Source: Ceratothoa steindachneri
Lineage: Eukaryota > Arthropoda > Malacostraca > Isopoda > Cymothoidae
Assembly: GCA_963969495.1 (NCBI GenBank)
Contig: OZ018328.1
Span: forward strand, 3,401,886-3,465,885
Length of the DNA stretch: 64,000 bases
Direction: 5' to 3'
The notes under the pieces: model-generated
What the model was told of the DNA's origin: nothing
The model's input: the letters and a program-made list of their open reading frames with translations, nothing else
Databases searched by the model: none
In this document: in pieces, positions 12,519 through 37,718 of the stretch
Layout: every line of letters begins with the position of its first letter
How positions within the stretch are numbered: the stretch's first letter is position 1
Translations under genes and position numbers: made by a program

Positions 12519-12531
12519 CCCTCACCTTCTT
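12519..12531 (+). repeat. Right target-site duplication of LINE copy I1
   Basis: Exact copy of the 13-bp word at 6939-6951, immediately after the element's 3' tail. Confidence 0.85.
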
Positions 12532-12731
12532 ATTGCAAAACCCGGTTAAAATATATAGGCGCATATTCTCTAACCCTTTTTCCTGTTCGCCATCAAAGCG
12601 ATTTTTTCCAAGGCACTACAGGCAAAAATCCTCGAGCACCGGATCTATTAGATAGGGTTGTTTTGTCCCCTCTTCCCGTTTGCATGGAGCCACCGTGAGT
12701 CAATACCCACGCCTCCTGTAAACAATGGGTC
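12532..12731. other. Spacer between I1 and A1
   Basis: Unremarkable sequence of about 200 bp, probably the pre-insertion continuation of the DNA left of I1. No feature recognised. Confidence 0.4.
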
Positions 12732-13518
12732 TTAGAAACGATTATGTAAAACTCCGAAGCTTGCTAAATTTTGTAGACTGGGATGTAGAATTCAGAGGTA
12801 AAAATGCTTATGAGATGTGGAATGCTTTCAAGCATATAATAAACGTAGTCCAAGAACAATGTATCCCAATAAAGGTTATTAGGAACAAAAGTAGGAAACC
12901 ATTATGGTGGAATCAGGAGATAGCTAGAAAAATTTCAGAGAAGAAAAGGGCATATAAAAAATTACAGGTAGAAAATAATATTCAAAATTTAAGTGATTAT
13001 AGAATGGCTAGGAATGAGTTAAATAAGATTATAAAGAAGAACAAAAGGGTGTCAGAAATTAAATTAGCTCAGGATAGCAACAAAGATCCTAGAAAGTTCT
13101 TTAGTTAATATAAAATTAATAACAAGTCTGGCAGAGTTAAAATAGGACCTATCAAATATGAAGGGTTTGTGAGAGAAACTGATGAGGAAATAGTTGAGGT
13201 ACTAAATGGTCATTTTGCATCAGTATTTACAAAGGAGAAACTAAATAGTCTTATGTATAGTACTCGTGGGTCAGGGAAAGAGGTGTTTACTACCATTAGT
13301 GTGGATTGGAGGACGATAAAAGAACTAATAGGTGAGTTAGATACTACCAAGGCCTCCGGCCCTGATAATATTCATTCTGGGATACTTACAGAAGGGGTAG
13401 AAAGTATCTCAATAGCTCTGGAGAAGTTGTATACTAGGTCACTGGAATATGGAGAAATACCTGATGATTGGAAGAGAGCGAATGTAGTCCCCATTTTCAA
13501 GAAGGGTAGTATAGAGGA
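12732..13518 (+). mobile_element. CR1-like LINE family A, copy A1: 5' portion (linker to early RT)
   Basis: A 5'-truncated element starting inside ORF2. It encodes DYVKLRSLLNFVDWDVEF, then KPLWWNQEIARKISEKKRAY (the linker after the endonuclease), then the start of the RT: TKASGPDNIHSGILTEG and DDWKRANVVPIFKKGS. One in-frame TAA interrupts KFFS near 13106. The element breaks at 13518 exactly where I2 is inserted and resumes at 19592. The last 15 bases (13504-13518) are the left TSD of I2. No RNase H is present in this family. Confidence 0.9.
13504..13518 (+). repeat. Left target-site duplication of LINE copy I2
   Basis: gggtagtatagagga occurs exactly here and at 19592-19606. Removing one copy plus the intervening 6073 bp restores continuity of element A1. 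Confidence 0.92.
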
Positions 13519-13607
13519 GATTTAAGATTTAAGATAAGTTACCGGTGGGTTGCTGCCCAATCCAAGTGGATTCTCTATGGCCGCTAGGGTGAAACGAGAA
13601 ATATCCT

Positions 13608-16600
13608 CTATAAAAGGTGGAGGAGGAGACCACTTTGTGACAAAAATTTAAAAAACGACGGGTTAAAAGATTCCTCCGCCAATATGAATCGAAGACGGGT
13701 GTGTTGAGGAATAGTTAAAAGGGTCGGGAAACAGGACAACCGGAGAATGGTAAAATGGCTACAATCCAATAAAAGGTGGGCAACCGATTGGTCCCCACCA
13801 CAAAAACGACAGCGAGGGCTGATATGGGCATCGCCCGAAACAAGATGGCCGTGAGTAAGTCTCGTGTGGCCAATGCGAACTCGGCAAAGGGCCACCTCCA
13901 ACGACCGCATTCTATGACGACTCGAGGGCCAAGAGCGGATAGAATTTTTTATTTTGTATAGTTTGGATGATGAACAGTCATCCCATTCATTCTGCCACAG
14001 TTAAAAAATATACTTTCTTATTGAAGGAAAGTAGTCCCTGAAAGGCAGAGCAGAGTTCTCAGGGGACACAGAATGTGCTGAGCGGGCCAGCCGATCAGCC
14101 TTCTCGTTGCCCAGGACCCCCACATGCCCAGGAACCCAGCAAAAAATAATTCTATATCGGGATGCATTTTGGATCAGCCAGTTGCAAATTTCTGTGACCA
14201 CGGGATGGGACGCATTAAAAGATCTAATTGATTGTAAGACACTCCTTGAGTCGGAAAAAATGACAAAATCACTAAAAGGTAAGATTTGGATGAGTCTAAA
14301 GGCTAAAAGGATTGCTGAAAGTTCAGCGGTAAAAATGGATGCTGCTGGCAGCAAAGATAAAGTTAAGAATTCTCCTCCAGGGTAGATGGCTGCGGCGCCC
14401 ACGCCACCGTCCGACTTAGAGCCATCCGTGTAGAGTGGGCAGCATTGTTTGTGGGAGATCGAATGCTCTAAGAACAGGCTTTTAATGATGCGAGGGTCCA
14501 TGGAGGACTTCTCCAGGCTCCACATGTTGGTACATACTGTGGGGAGAGGAGCGCGCCACCTAGGGTTCAGTAAGGATGGAAGGGTAAGGACCCTTGGAGC
14601 ACCCAGGTTAGAGAGATGATCTCCTATGCGAAGGTTCAAAGGGCGGGGTAAAGATGGCAACTTATCATATGCCGCCGTTGATTCGGCAGCATACAGGCAT
14701 CTGTAGACCTCTGATACAGGGGCTTGCTGTACTCGGCAGAGGCATCGCATGCAGATTTGAAGTCTATGGTAGGGCAAAGGGAGTACCCCACTCTCGCAGT
14801 AAAGGCTGTTGACAGGAGAAGTACGGAAGGCTCCACTAGAAAGGCGAACTCCAAGGTTTCGAATGGGGTTCAGCATTTTAAGGGCTGAAGGGTAAGCCGA
14901 TGAGTAAATTTGACAGCCATAATCCAATTTGGATTGAACGAGGGCTGTGTATAATGTCCACAATGTTTGTCGGTCACTGCCCCACGAAGTGTGTGAGAGG
15001 ACTTTCAAAATGTCTAGAGCCCGCAGACAGCCTGTTCGAAGTCGGCGTAGGTGTGGTAACCAGGATAACTTTGGATCGAGAGTTACGCCAAGGAACCGAA
15101 ACTCGGAGACGAACTCTATTTCTTCGCCTTGTAGGGATATAGATGGCGGAAAAAGAACCCCTCTGCCTCGGTGAAAATACATTGCTTTGGTTTTGGTCGT
15201 GGAAAAGCGGAATCCCTTAAGTTGTGCTCTTTTGGATACAGCATCGACCGCCAGTTGTAGCCAACGCGCTGCTGATGAAAGGCGAGGTGAGGAACAGTAT
15301 AGTGCTAAATCATCGACAAACAGAGTTGCCGATACACCTTCTGGGAGAGACGAAATAATATCATTGATGGCAATTATAAAACATAAGACACTTAAAACAC
15401 TGCCGTGAGGAACTCCCTCCTCTTGGGGTTGCAGGTCAGAGTATGCGTCTCCAACACGTACCTTGAAGGATCGAGATGCTAAAAAACTTTGAATAAATGA
15501 AGGTAAAAGGCCTCATCCCCCAGACGTATAACTGCTTCAAGATGCCGTATCTCCATGTTGTGTCGTAGGCTTTCTCAATATCGAAAAATATGGCCAGGAC
15601 TCGGTGGTTTAATGAGAAAGCCTTCCGGACCGATCCCTCGAAACGTACTAGTAGGTCAAGGGTACTATGACCTTTGCGGAAGCCACATTGAAATGGAGAG
15701 AGAAGGTGATTGGCTTCTAGAAACCAGTTTAGGCGCTCCAATATCATTTTTTCCACCAACTTACTCAAACAGCTGGTGAGAGCTATAGGACGGTAGTGAT
15801 CTGCATTCAACCCGTCCCTGCCCGGTTTGACAAAGGGAAGGATGATCCCAATGCGCCATGATGACGGGTAAAAACCCTTCACCCATATAAGGTTGTACAA
15901 ATCAAGCAGGAAGAGAGTAGAGTGTGGATGTAGGTGCCGAATCATGTCGAAATGGATCTCATCAAGGCCAGGGGAAGTAGATCTGCAAAGGGACAAAGCG
16001 CTTTGCAGCTCATAGATGCTGAATAGAGCGTTATACGGAAGGTTAGATTTTGTTGTGAAGTTGAGAGAATGAGATTCTTCCTTTGATTTGTAGGATTGAA
16101 AAGCCTTATCGTAACGGCTGACACTGCTGACGGCGCGAAAATGATCAGCAAAAGCATTGCTGACCGCCAGGCCGTCATTCTCCAAGGAACCGTCTAAGTT
16201 GAGTGTTGGGGTATGATGATTAGCATAACGGCCCCTGATCTTATTAATCCTGTTCCAGATCTTAGCAGTAGGTGTCATAGAGGAGATCGATGAAACGTAT
16301 CTGCGCCATGAATTTCGGCGAGCTTGACGAAGGGTTCTTTGGCGAAGCGCACGAGCTCGGTTTCGGTCGACCTTGTTGCACAAAGTTGGGTTCTTTCGGA
16401 ATCGGGCATGGGCTAACTTGTAATTTTTGATAGCTGTTGCACACGTCGAAGTCCACCAGGGCACGGTTGAGCGGCCCGTGACAGGTCGCCTCCGTGGGAT
16501 GGTTTGTGTTGCTGCATTGTAGATAGTAGATGTTAAGTATTTTACTGCCGCGTCGACTCCATTGAAGGTCCCCAAAGATGCATTTGTGAAGGACGCCTCT

Positions 16601-17310
16601 TGGAAACCTTCCCAATCTGCATGACCTAAGTCCCACTTAAGGGGCATGGTTGTATGAGGGCTAACTTGAAGGGCCGACAAGACAATAGGGAAGTGGTCAC
16701 TTCCATGGAGATCGTCAAGAATTGACCATCGAAACTCCGTGAAGCAATCAGGGGAACAAACAGAAAGGTCAACACAGCTAAAAGAGTCCGTCTGGACATG
16801 ATAAGAGGTAAAATCGCCAGTATTTAAAACACAAAGAAGGTCAGATAATAAAAGAGACTCTAAAACACTGCCTTTGGCATTTCGAGTGATGTCACCCCAG
16901 TATGGGTGACGTGCGTTAAAATCTCCTAGTAATAAGAATGGGGAGGGTAACTGGTCTATAAGTTCTAAAAGGTCGGATCTTGACAATGATAAACAAGGGG
17001 GTAGGTAAATAGAGCAAACGGTAAAAAGCTTAGTAAGAAAAACCCTCACAGCAACAGCTTGGAGAGTAGTATGTAGGGAGATGAGAGAAACATGGTAGGA
17101 TGAAGATACCATGATTGACACCCCTCCATGAGAGGGGCTTCCAGCAGGAGCAATAGAGTTGAAAGTGAGAAAACCGGGTACCGGCGGAAAGGGCCGTATA
17201 CCCAGTTTATTCTCCTGGAGACAAATAACAGCGGGGTGGATAGTCGTCAAAAGAATTTTGAGTTCTTCCCACTTTGGAAGAACTCCTTGACAATTCCATT
17301 GTAAAATGGA
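13608..17310 (-). pseudogene. I2 ORF2: endonuclease, reverse transcriptase and RNase H polyprotein
   Basis: The protein that would nick target DNA and copy the element RNA. The endonuclease starts near 17310 (SILQWNCQG-type start), with PAVICLQENK at about 17240 and LLGDFNARHPYWGD at about 16930. RT motifs include TSPGLDEIHFDMI, SLTSCLSKLVEKMILERL, FQCGFRKGHST, FDIEKAYDTTW and the catalytic LFVDDLALY near 15325. RNase H motifs are YTDGSKSDGGVG near 14430, FTAELSAIL, FSDSRSVLQSI and CWVPGHVGVLGNEKADRLA near 14130-14080. The C-terminal Cys/His motif is CRFCGGDQSVAHLLLDCSHF near 13815-13750. A frameshift lies between about 15440 and 15182, and a TAA replaces a Gln codon at 14001-14003. The rest is open. 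Confidence 0.9.
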
Positions 17311-17315
17311 AGATA

Positions 17316-19092
17316 TTATGTGTGACGATTAGATACCACTGTTGATATCTTTTTCTCTTTTGAGGCCGATAATGTATTTGAGGTTCTTCCCAAAGAGCTT
17401 GGGAGACGGAGAGCTGATTTTGAGGATCCTGCTTTTGCAGGGGGAGAAATCCTAGATGGAGTAGTAACTGAGGTTTTTTTTCGTGGGTTTTGGAGAACCG
17501 ACCGAGGCCCTTGATTGTAATTCGGGCTCGCAACCTGGCGGAAAAGGAAGATCAAGAAGGGATTTTCGGCCGGTAGATCCGGATTCATGGGTCGAGGGTA
17601 TTTTAGGTGTCTGAGGAGTTGGTCCAACCGCCGCAGTTGGTGATGTTGGAGTATCAACTGCTTCAATCGGATCTTGGTTTGAAGGGTGAGCGGGGCGAAC
17701 AGGTGATCTGAGCGAGGTGTGTGGAGCTGGGTGTATTTCTGCCATCGTTTGGATCAGGATGGGGCCTACGTCCTGTGAAGGGCGAGACGGACTTAAGGGC
17801 AGAGAATGTTCAACCATAGGGGAGGAGTCCATTGGAGATTCTCGGGGTTCGGCCGAGTCGGCTCCAGAGGCTGCCCGCTTATTGGTGGTCGATGACCCAG
17901 GTGAGGAATCCTTTCTCTTACCACTGGGCTTTGAGTCTCGTGGCCGGGTGGATGATCCTTCACTGGTCGATGTTGAGGATTCTTTCAAATACCGCCTGAT
18001 GTCTTCAAGCGTCTCACCCTGAGCGTCTTTTTTAGCTAGAGCTGCTGGAGAGAGGGGGGCTACATTAATTATCTCGGTATGAGAGCGATGCTTCGACTGC
18101 ATATTCTGAATATTTTCGACGCCGCGAGTAGATCTAGGGTGAAGTGCTTCAGGCCGGTCGGAACTCGCGCGTGATGGTCGGTTTCATCCAGCATCACGTA
18201 AAACGTCAGAGAAGAGCCGGCCGAGTGGCGAGGTTTGTGCTCGGGCACGCTGGCGTGCCTCTCTTATATCTAGACGTAGGGAGTCGCGCAGAGCGAGAAC
18301 TTCCTTTTCATATAAAAATATAGAGCAGAGTTTCGACGCGGCACTGTGGGTACCTCCGCAGTTGGCACAGTGGGGCATTTTGGTGCATTCGGGGCCATGG
18401 TAGTCAGAGCTACAATTCACGCAGGAGCGAGAGTGCCGACAAGCTCGGCCAACATGTCCAAATTGATTGCAATTGAAGCAGCGTCTGGGTAGTTCGATGT
18501 AGGGACTTACCGGGACACGAAGGTACCCAGCTTTAATATACTGCGGCAGTTGTTGTCGTTCAAATGTTAAAATCAGTGTGGCAGTTGGAACTTTAGTGGA
18601 GCCTAATGTTTTAGTTACCCTGTGTACGTGTGTGACACGTTGGGTACTGAGCTTACTCTGAAGGCGGGTGGGGTCGTAGTCCTTTAGTTCGTTTGAACGG
18701 ACGAAATTCAGACACGGATGGGGCGAGACAGTTATTGGAATTTCAGCTATCGAAGATAGATTTCGCACAAGGTTGTGTTGAGGGTGGGATGACACCTCGA
18801 CTACGACATCACCACTTCCTCTTGACCACATCCGGCGGGGTTCACCACAGCGGGACTCAAAAGATTCATTGACGTCAAACACATCGACTTTTGCAAGTGG
18901 GATGTCAGATGATGAATTCATGACAAGAAAGCGAGGATAATCAAGATCTGGGTCTACTTCGTTGGAATAAGGATCCAACGAGCGAGGAAAGGCTGAAAGG
19001 GAAGCTAAGGAACGTTTGGCACGAGAACCCTTACGAGAAGGGGAGGTTTTGGGTTTATGGCTAGCCATTGCAAAAAGAAAAAAACTTCGCAT
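17316..19092 (-). pseudogene. I2 ORF1: gag-like RNA-binding protein with three CCHC knuckles
   Basis: A basic N-terminus (SHKPKTSPSRKGSRAKRS) is followed by three zinc knuckles encoded near 18490-18320: CFNCNQFGHVGRAC, CVNCSSDYHGPEC and CANCGGTHSAASKLC. A Ser/Pro-rich tail follows. This is the nucleocapsid-like ORF1 of I-group LINEs, which packages element RNA. A single TGA at 18184-18186 interrupts the frame; I1 has CGA at the equivalent place, so it is a CpG-to-TpG change. The frame is otherwise continuous from 19092 to 17452. A T-run near 17470 and a one-base difference near 17395 shift the end, so the true C-terminus is uncertain. ATG at 19092 or the internal one (MASHKPK) could be the start. 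Confidence 0.85.
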
Positions 19093-19591
19093 TCTCCCTC
19101 GGGGCTCCCCACCATGGAGGCCTACAAGGGCCCGGCACTACTGCAACTATGCAATCAGTTACGTCCGGTATGTCCTCTTGGAGAATGGATACGGATCCAC
19201 CACACCATCTTTGTAACCCTAAGAGGCTGCCCGAGTTCTCCTACGCACGGAGAAAAGGGGCCAACGATGGGTTTCTCCTTGGGCATTCGGTAGACGAAGG
19301 CGGTGGAGATGCCCAGCCTCTTTCACCTTCATGAAAGAACAATTCAGAATCAATCCATTAAACGAGCAGAGGTCGGGTATTGATAAGGACCACTAGATAG
19401 ATGAAGGAAGAGGGGGAAATAAAGGGCAGTGGAAGATCGTAATAGAGGAGGAAAGAAAGAGGGGTATGTTAAAAGTCTTGTTGGCAGCACCATGGGTCCC
19501 CTAGGGGGCCCAGGGCTGACCCCCCCTCGCCACGAGAAGGCCAGAGCCTCTCTGGGAACAACCCCTGAAGAAAAGATCCCAGAGAGGGAGG

Positions 19592-19606
19592 GGGTAGTAT
19601 AGAGGA
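19592..19606 (+). repeat. Right target-site duplication of LINE copy I2
   Basis: Exact 15-bp match to 13504-13518. Confidence 0.92.
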
Positions 19607-21032
19607 TCCAAATGACTTTAGACCGGTTAGCCTAACTCCTGTAGTCTGTAAAATTCTTGAGAAAATAGTTAAAAAAAGGGATTTGCCAACATCTAGAGAG
19701 GGAGGGGTTAATCAGCGATGCTCAGCATGGGTTTAGATCATGTTTGACTAACTTACTAGACTTTCTGGAGTTTGTAACAGATCAAGTAGATAAGGGAGAG
19801 AATGTAGATATAATTTACTTAGATTTTAGTAAAGCATTTGATAAGGTACCACATAGGAGACTAGTTCATAAATTAAAAATGATTGGAATATGTGGGGGTG
19901 TTTCAAATTGGATAGCTGAGTGGCTGAAAGACAGGAAGCAAAGGGTAGTGCTAAATGGTGTAAAGTCAGAGTGGAGGGATGTTATCAGTGGGGTTCCTCA
20001 GGGATCACTTCTCGCTCCATTATTATTTGTCATCTATATAAACGATCTTGGGGAGGCATTTAATAATAAAGTGTCAATTTTTGCGGATGATACCAAATTA
20101 GCAGCTGTAGTTAAAGATATTGATGATAATTTTAAAGTGCAGGGGGACTTAAATAAATTGTTATCCTGGGCACATAGGTGGCAAATGACTTTCAACCTTG
20201 ATAAGTGCAAAGTTATTAACATGGGAAAATATAATAGAGAATTTAACTATCAAATGGATGGGCATTGGCTGAGCTCAGTAGAGGATGAGAAAGATCTAGG
20301 AGTAGTAATAGATAAGTCATTAAGGTTTTCTAAGCAGTGTATTGAAGCAAGAAATAGGGCAAATAGAGTGCTGGGTTTTATTAAGAGAAATGTCAGTTAC
20401 AAAAGTAAGGAGGTTATTCTTAAACTCTATAACTCTTATGTTAGGCCACATCTAGAGTACTGTATACAGGCATGGTCCCCACATTTTAGACACGATATTA
20501 ACCTTCTTGAGTCAGTGCAACGGAGGGCAACAAAGATTATTCCTTCCCTGAGGCACCTTGAATATGAAGATAGACTGAGGGTATTAAATATGTTCTCGTT
20601 CGAAAGGTGTGTGAGAGGGGATATGATTGAGCTCTTTAAAAAATTTCCGAGATAGATAAATTGGATGTTAGCAAGTTTTTTGAGTTAGATGATGGAAATC
20701 GGACTAGTGGTCACCACTTGAAAATTAAAAAGCAAGGGTGTAGGTTGGATTTAAGAAAATATTTTTTCACCAATAGAGTGGTAGACTTCTGGAACAAATT
20801 GCCGCCGAGGGTAGTCGGTATTCCAAACTTAAATGTATTTAAGAGTAAGTTGGATGAGTTTATGGGGAGGGAAGGTTGTGATGGTTCCTAAGTTTTGTAT
20901 ATATTAATATTGTTTGTATATATCTATAGCTGCATGATTTAGTTCTTGACAAGCCTTGATTGGTGATACCCTTGTTTCTGGATGTAGTTTTTCTGGGAGT
21001 GTGGGTGCCTTAAAAAAGAGGCCGTTTGACTC

Positions 21033-21209
21033 GGATGACCTATGATGAGCCCTTGTGGCTTTTGTCATCAGTTATATTATGTTATGGGGGGGGGGGGGGA
21101 ACGGATGCTGATAACCTTTGATAGGCCCTTGTGGCTTTTGTCATCAGTTATATTATGTTGTGGGGGGGGGGGGGATGACCTTTGATAGGCCCTTGTGGCT
21201 TTTGTCACC
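21033..21209 (+). repeat. Three tandem copies of the family A 3'-end hairpin
   Basis: Each unit begins ggatgac or a variant, has an inner gggccc/ggcccttgtggc core, and ends gtcatc or a variant, so the arms can pair. Units start at about 21033, 21103 and 21173 (period about 70 bp) and are separated by ttatattatgtt plus a 12-13 base G run. Single copies of the same hairpin end A2 and A6, and a close pair occurs at 43243-43398. Confidence 0.85.
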
Positions 21210-21222
21210 CGTGAAATTGTTA

Positions 21223-21864
21223 TGAAACATCACAGTGGAGGACCTTGATTTTTCCTTCCGGGGCATCAGTCTCTATGCATGCGACTTCCTAGGAACGTTT
21301 ATGTCCCACCCCAAAACTATGTGCCCCATTGTGAAAAACTTTCCTGCTCCCTCCCAAATACCCAGCATTCAAACCTAGGACTTCCCATGATTCGAACCTA
21401 ATCCTTTGTCCTTTGCTACCTCGCTTTCCATTAAATCCAATCACGGGCAGTCTTTCGCCGCTTTCCTCAATTCTGCAATAACATCCAGATTCGTCACTCT
21501 CGTGCTCAGAGTTGTGCCTTCCTTCGCGCCGACCAATCTGGGATAATTCCTAATTTTGTTACCCTTGTCCAATAACTCCTTAAGCATAGTAGTATTTGGG
21601 GCAATTTAATTTGATAATTACGTCAAATATGCATATATCGTTAGATATTTCGCCCTTATTAAATTGTCATTTGCTGACCTAATATAGTTCACATATTCCT
21701 TTTTTTTCTTGCCATAATTTACATTTACTCTTTGGACCTCAAAATATCCCTCTATCTCGCGCGCATTGGTTTTTCCAACGACTTTTGCAGGGATAAAACA
21801 GCCTAGTCGTCTCGGGGCATTCATTGTAAGGAACACACTTCCTAGTTCGCGGTATCTGTGACCA
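21223..21864. other. No gene recognised
   Basis: Non-repetitive-looking sequence downstream of A1. Open frames up to 72 codons have no recognisable motif. Confidence 0.4.
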
Positions 21865-22085
21865 GGCCTAGATTATGTTTGCTTGGTTCCTAGATATGTC
21901 AGAATTGCAGGAAATGAGCGCTTCAGTCTGCACGGAATGTGCGACCAAACCAACGTTTGTCTCCTCACACCGACTACATAGGAGGCTCCGTTCCTTTTGC
22001 CATTTTAATGTAGCAAAGTTTTCGGCTTGTAATAAGTTGTGGAGACTTATCCCCTTGTAGGTACTTGCCAGAATAGACTATGGGT
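21865..22085 (+). pseudogene. LINE family E, copy E6: short 3' remnant
   Basis: Around 21874-21915 a decayed version of the RNase H motif CWVPGHVGIAGNE can be read, and 22030-22072 matches the family's 3' UTR end (gacttatcccc...ttgccaga). Everything in between is heavily diverged or deleted. One of the oldest E copies in the window. Confidence 0.6.
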
Positions 22086-23741
22086 TGGGTACAAGCTTGT
22101 ACACAATCCTCCTGCTAGGCCCGCAGCTGTAAAATCCTTGACGAAAACAAATATAACTCTCCCACTTTTCAAGTTCTCTACTCTTCTTGGATACTATCCG
22201 CCGTTATCCCCGTCACACTATAACCTCCCTTCAATCGCTAGCCTCAATACCCTGTTCATTGAAAAACCTTTTCTTCACTAGACTTTCCCAGTCTCTATAT
22301 TCAGTTCCTACTACACCTACTAGGTATCTTCAACACCTTCCTGTAGTTAGGTAATATGCGTTCTTAATTTAAATAACCTAGTCCTTCAGATTTAAAAAAA
22401 AAAAATATTGTCCATCATAATCCTTCAATTTTTACTCACCGTACGCGCTTCAGCTTGTAAACCCAATGCCTTTCTGGCGCAGCGTAACAGCAGTGTTCCG
22501 TCGGCACAGTTCGCAACATACTTCTACTCGCATATCTACACTGATCCTCAGACGGGGGGAGGAAGCGTTAAGCCTTGGATAACGTTTCCAAGGGTCTGCA
22601 TTTCTTCAAAATGTGCTCCGCTTCGTTCCTTTTCGACTAAGAATGGCACAGTAATAGGCAGCTTTCCATTCATAACTTTTTTCATCACCCTTCATAAAAC
22701 AGTAGACCAGATTGCTTTAGATCGTGGTAGTTTCCTTTCCCTGCGGTAAAAGCTAGGGGGAGAGGGGGCTGGAGAGCCGCGCAGTGTATTCTGCCTGAAG
22801 TAAAACGAATAGCATGCCGACCACCATATAGGTGAAGAGGAAATAATCATCTCGGACCGCACAAGAATACGAAACTTTCCCAGTTGGACAGCATTTTAAT
22901 GGCGTAGTTTGCTAAACGAGCTGCATTTACTTTCATTCTGGGAGGGGGCAGATAATGGCCCCTCTTGACAAATCTCTTGTCATGCATCAAAACCCGGATA
23001 AGAAATGCACGTCCCTTTTTGTTATTCCTCCCTAGCAGGATTAGAAATGTAAGTGGTTTCATAAGCCTAGCTGTTATTTTTTGGGAGACTCAGGACAGCA
23101 GAATCGATACGCCGCTAACCAAGCTATTCGCAACTCGACCTTTTCCATACGCACATCTAGTTAGTGCACAAGTTCTGGATGGAGGGTCGTCTCAAGATAT
23201 TTGGAGAATCTCTAGCGCTTGTTTTTTCTATGTAAAGTTAGCATATTTTCTTGAGATGATATTTCTGTGGGAAAATGCGACTCACAAGTTCCCTACTCAA
23301 CGTCGGATTACCGGCTTCAGGCTGGCCACAGATCGTCATAGTTATCTTTAGGAGCACTTCAATATACAGTCGGGGAGGTAGTCCACGATGTGAGGGGAGG
23401 GTGCAACTTACGAGGCGACGCCGTGCCACCGGGGCCACAAAACTGCCGCTATCACAGGATGGGACGACGCTGAAGTAGCATCTGCAGAATACACACACGC
23501 TTACATACAAACATGTTTAATGCCAAGACTAATGGAATGACTCATCCTTATAGGGGAAAAAGAGCCGCTATTGTCGCAGCTACGCGATATATAAATATAT
23601 AATAATAACGCTTCGGAAAGTGTGTGTGTGTGTGTATATATATATATAAAGTATTACGTAAATCGATACAAATTATTTACATTTTTTAAAAATGCAAATT
23701 GATCCAAAATATTGATGCCGTCATCCCCCCGTGGGGGATAT
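22086..23741. other. No gene recognised; downstream flank of the RBBP4-like gene
   Basis: AT-rich sequence containing a short A run (22392-22405) and a TG/TA dinucleotide run (23621-23650). The part nearest 23741 should contain the 3' UTR of the RBBP4-like gene on the - strand. I see no unambiguous - strand AATAAA close to the stop. Confidence 0.4.

Positions 23742-37718
<13,977 letters not shown>

Larger units (their letters stand above)
13519..19591 (-). mobile_element. I-group LINE, copy I2: full-length 6.07 kb, near-intact
   Basis: Reading on the - strand: 5' UTR (19591-19093), a gag-like ORF1 with three zinc knuckles, ORF2 with endonuclease, RT, RNase H and a C-terminal zinc motif, and a short 3' UTR ending in a TTAAATCTTAAA-type tail at 13519. 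It is inserted in A1 with a 15-bp TSD. Few lesions are visible: one nonsense codon and terminal frameshifts in ORF1, and one frameshift and one nonsense codon in ORF2. This makes it much younger than I1. Domain order and TSD length agree with the I/Nimb group (family knowledge; exact clade not determinable here). Confidence 0.93.
19592..21222 (+). mobile_element. CR1-like LINE family A, copy A1: RT to 3' end
   Basis: Resumes A1 after I2 (19592-19606 is the second TSD copy). The main open frame, 19744-20655, carries IIYLDFSKAFDKVPHRRLVH, SGVPQGSLLAPLLFVIYIND, the catalytic FADDTKLA near 20080, and LYNSYVRPHLEYCIQAW. The conserved C-terminal region (DGNRTSGHHLKIKKQGCRLD) follows after a one-base frameshift near 20608. 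The stop is at 20889-20891. The 3' UTR holds three successive copies of the family's hairpin (starting 21033, 21103 and 21173), with TTATG-like words and G runs between them. No RNase H. This is the subfamily called beta here (C-terminus GREGCDGS). Confidence 0.92.

Noticed and set aside
21033..21209. Direct-repeat/spacer arrangement resembling a small CRISPR array
   Set aside because: Eukaryotic context, repeats are LINE 3' ends shared with other copies, and the 'spacers' are near-identical TTATG/G-run sequence.
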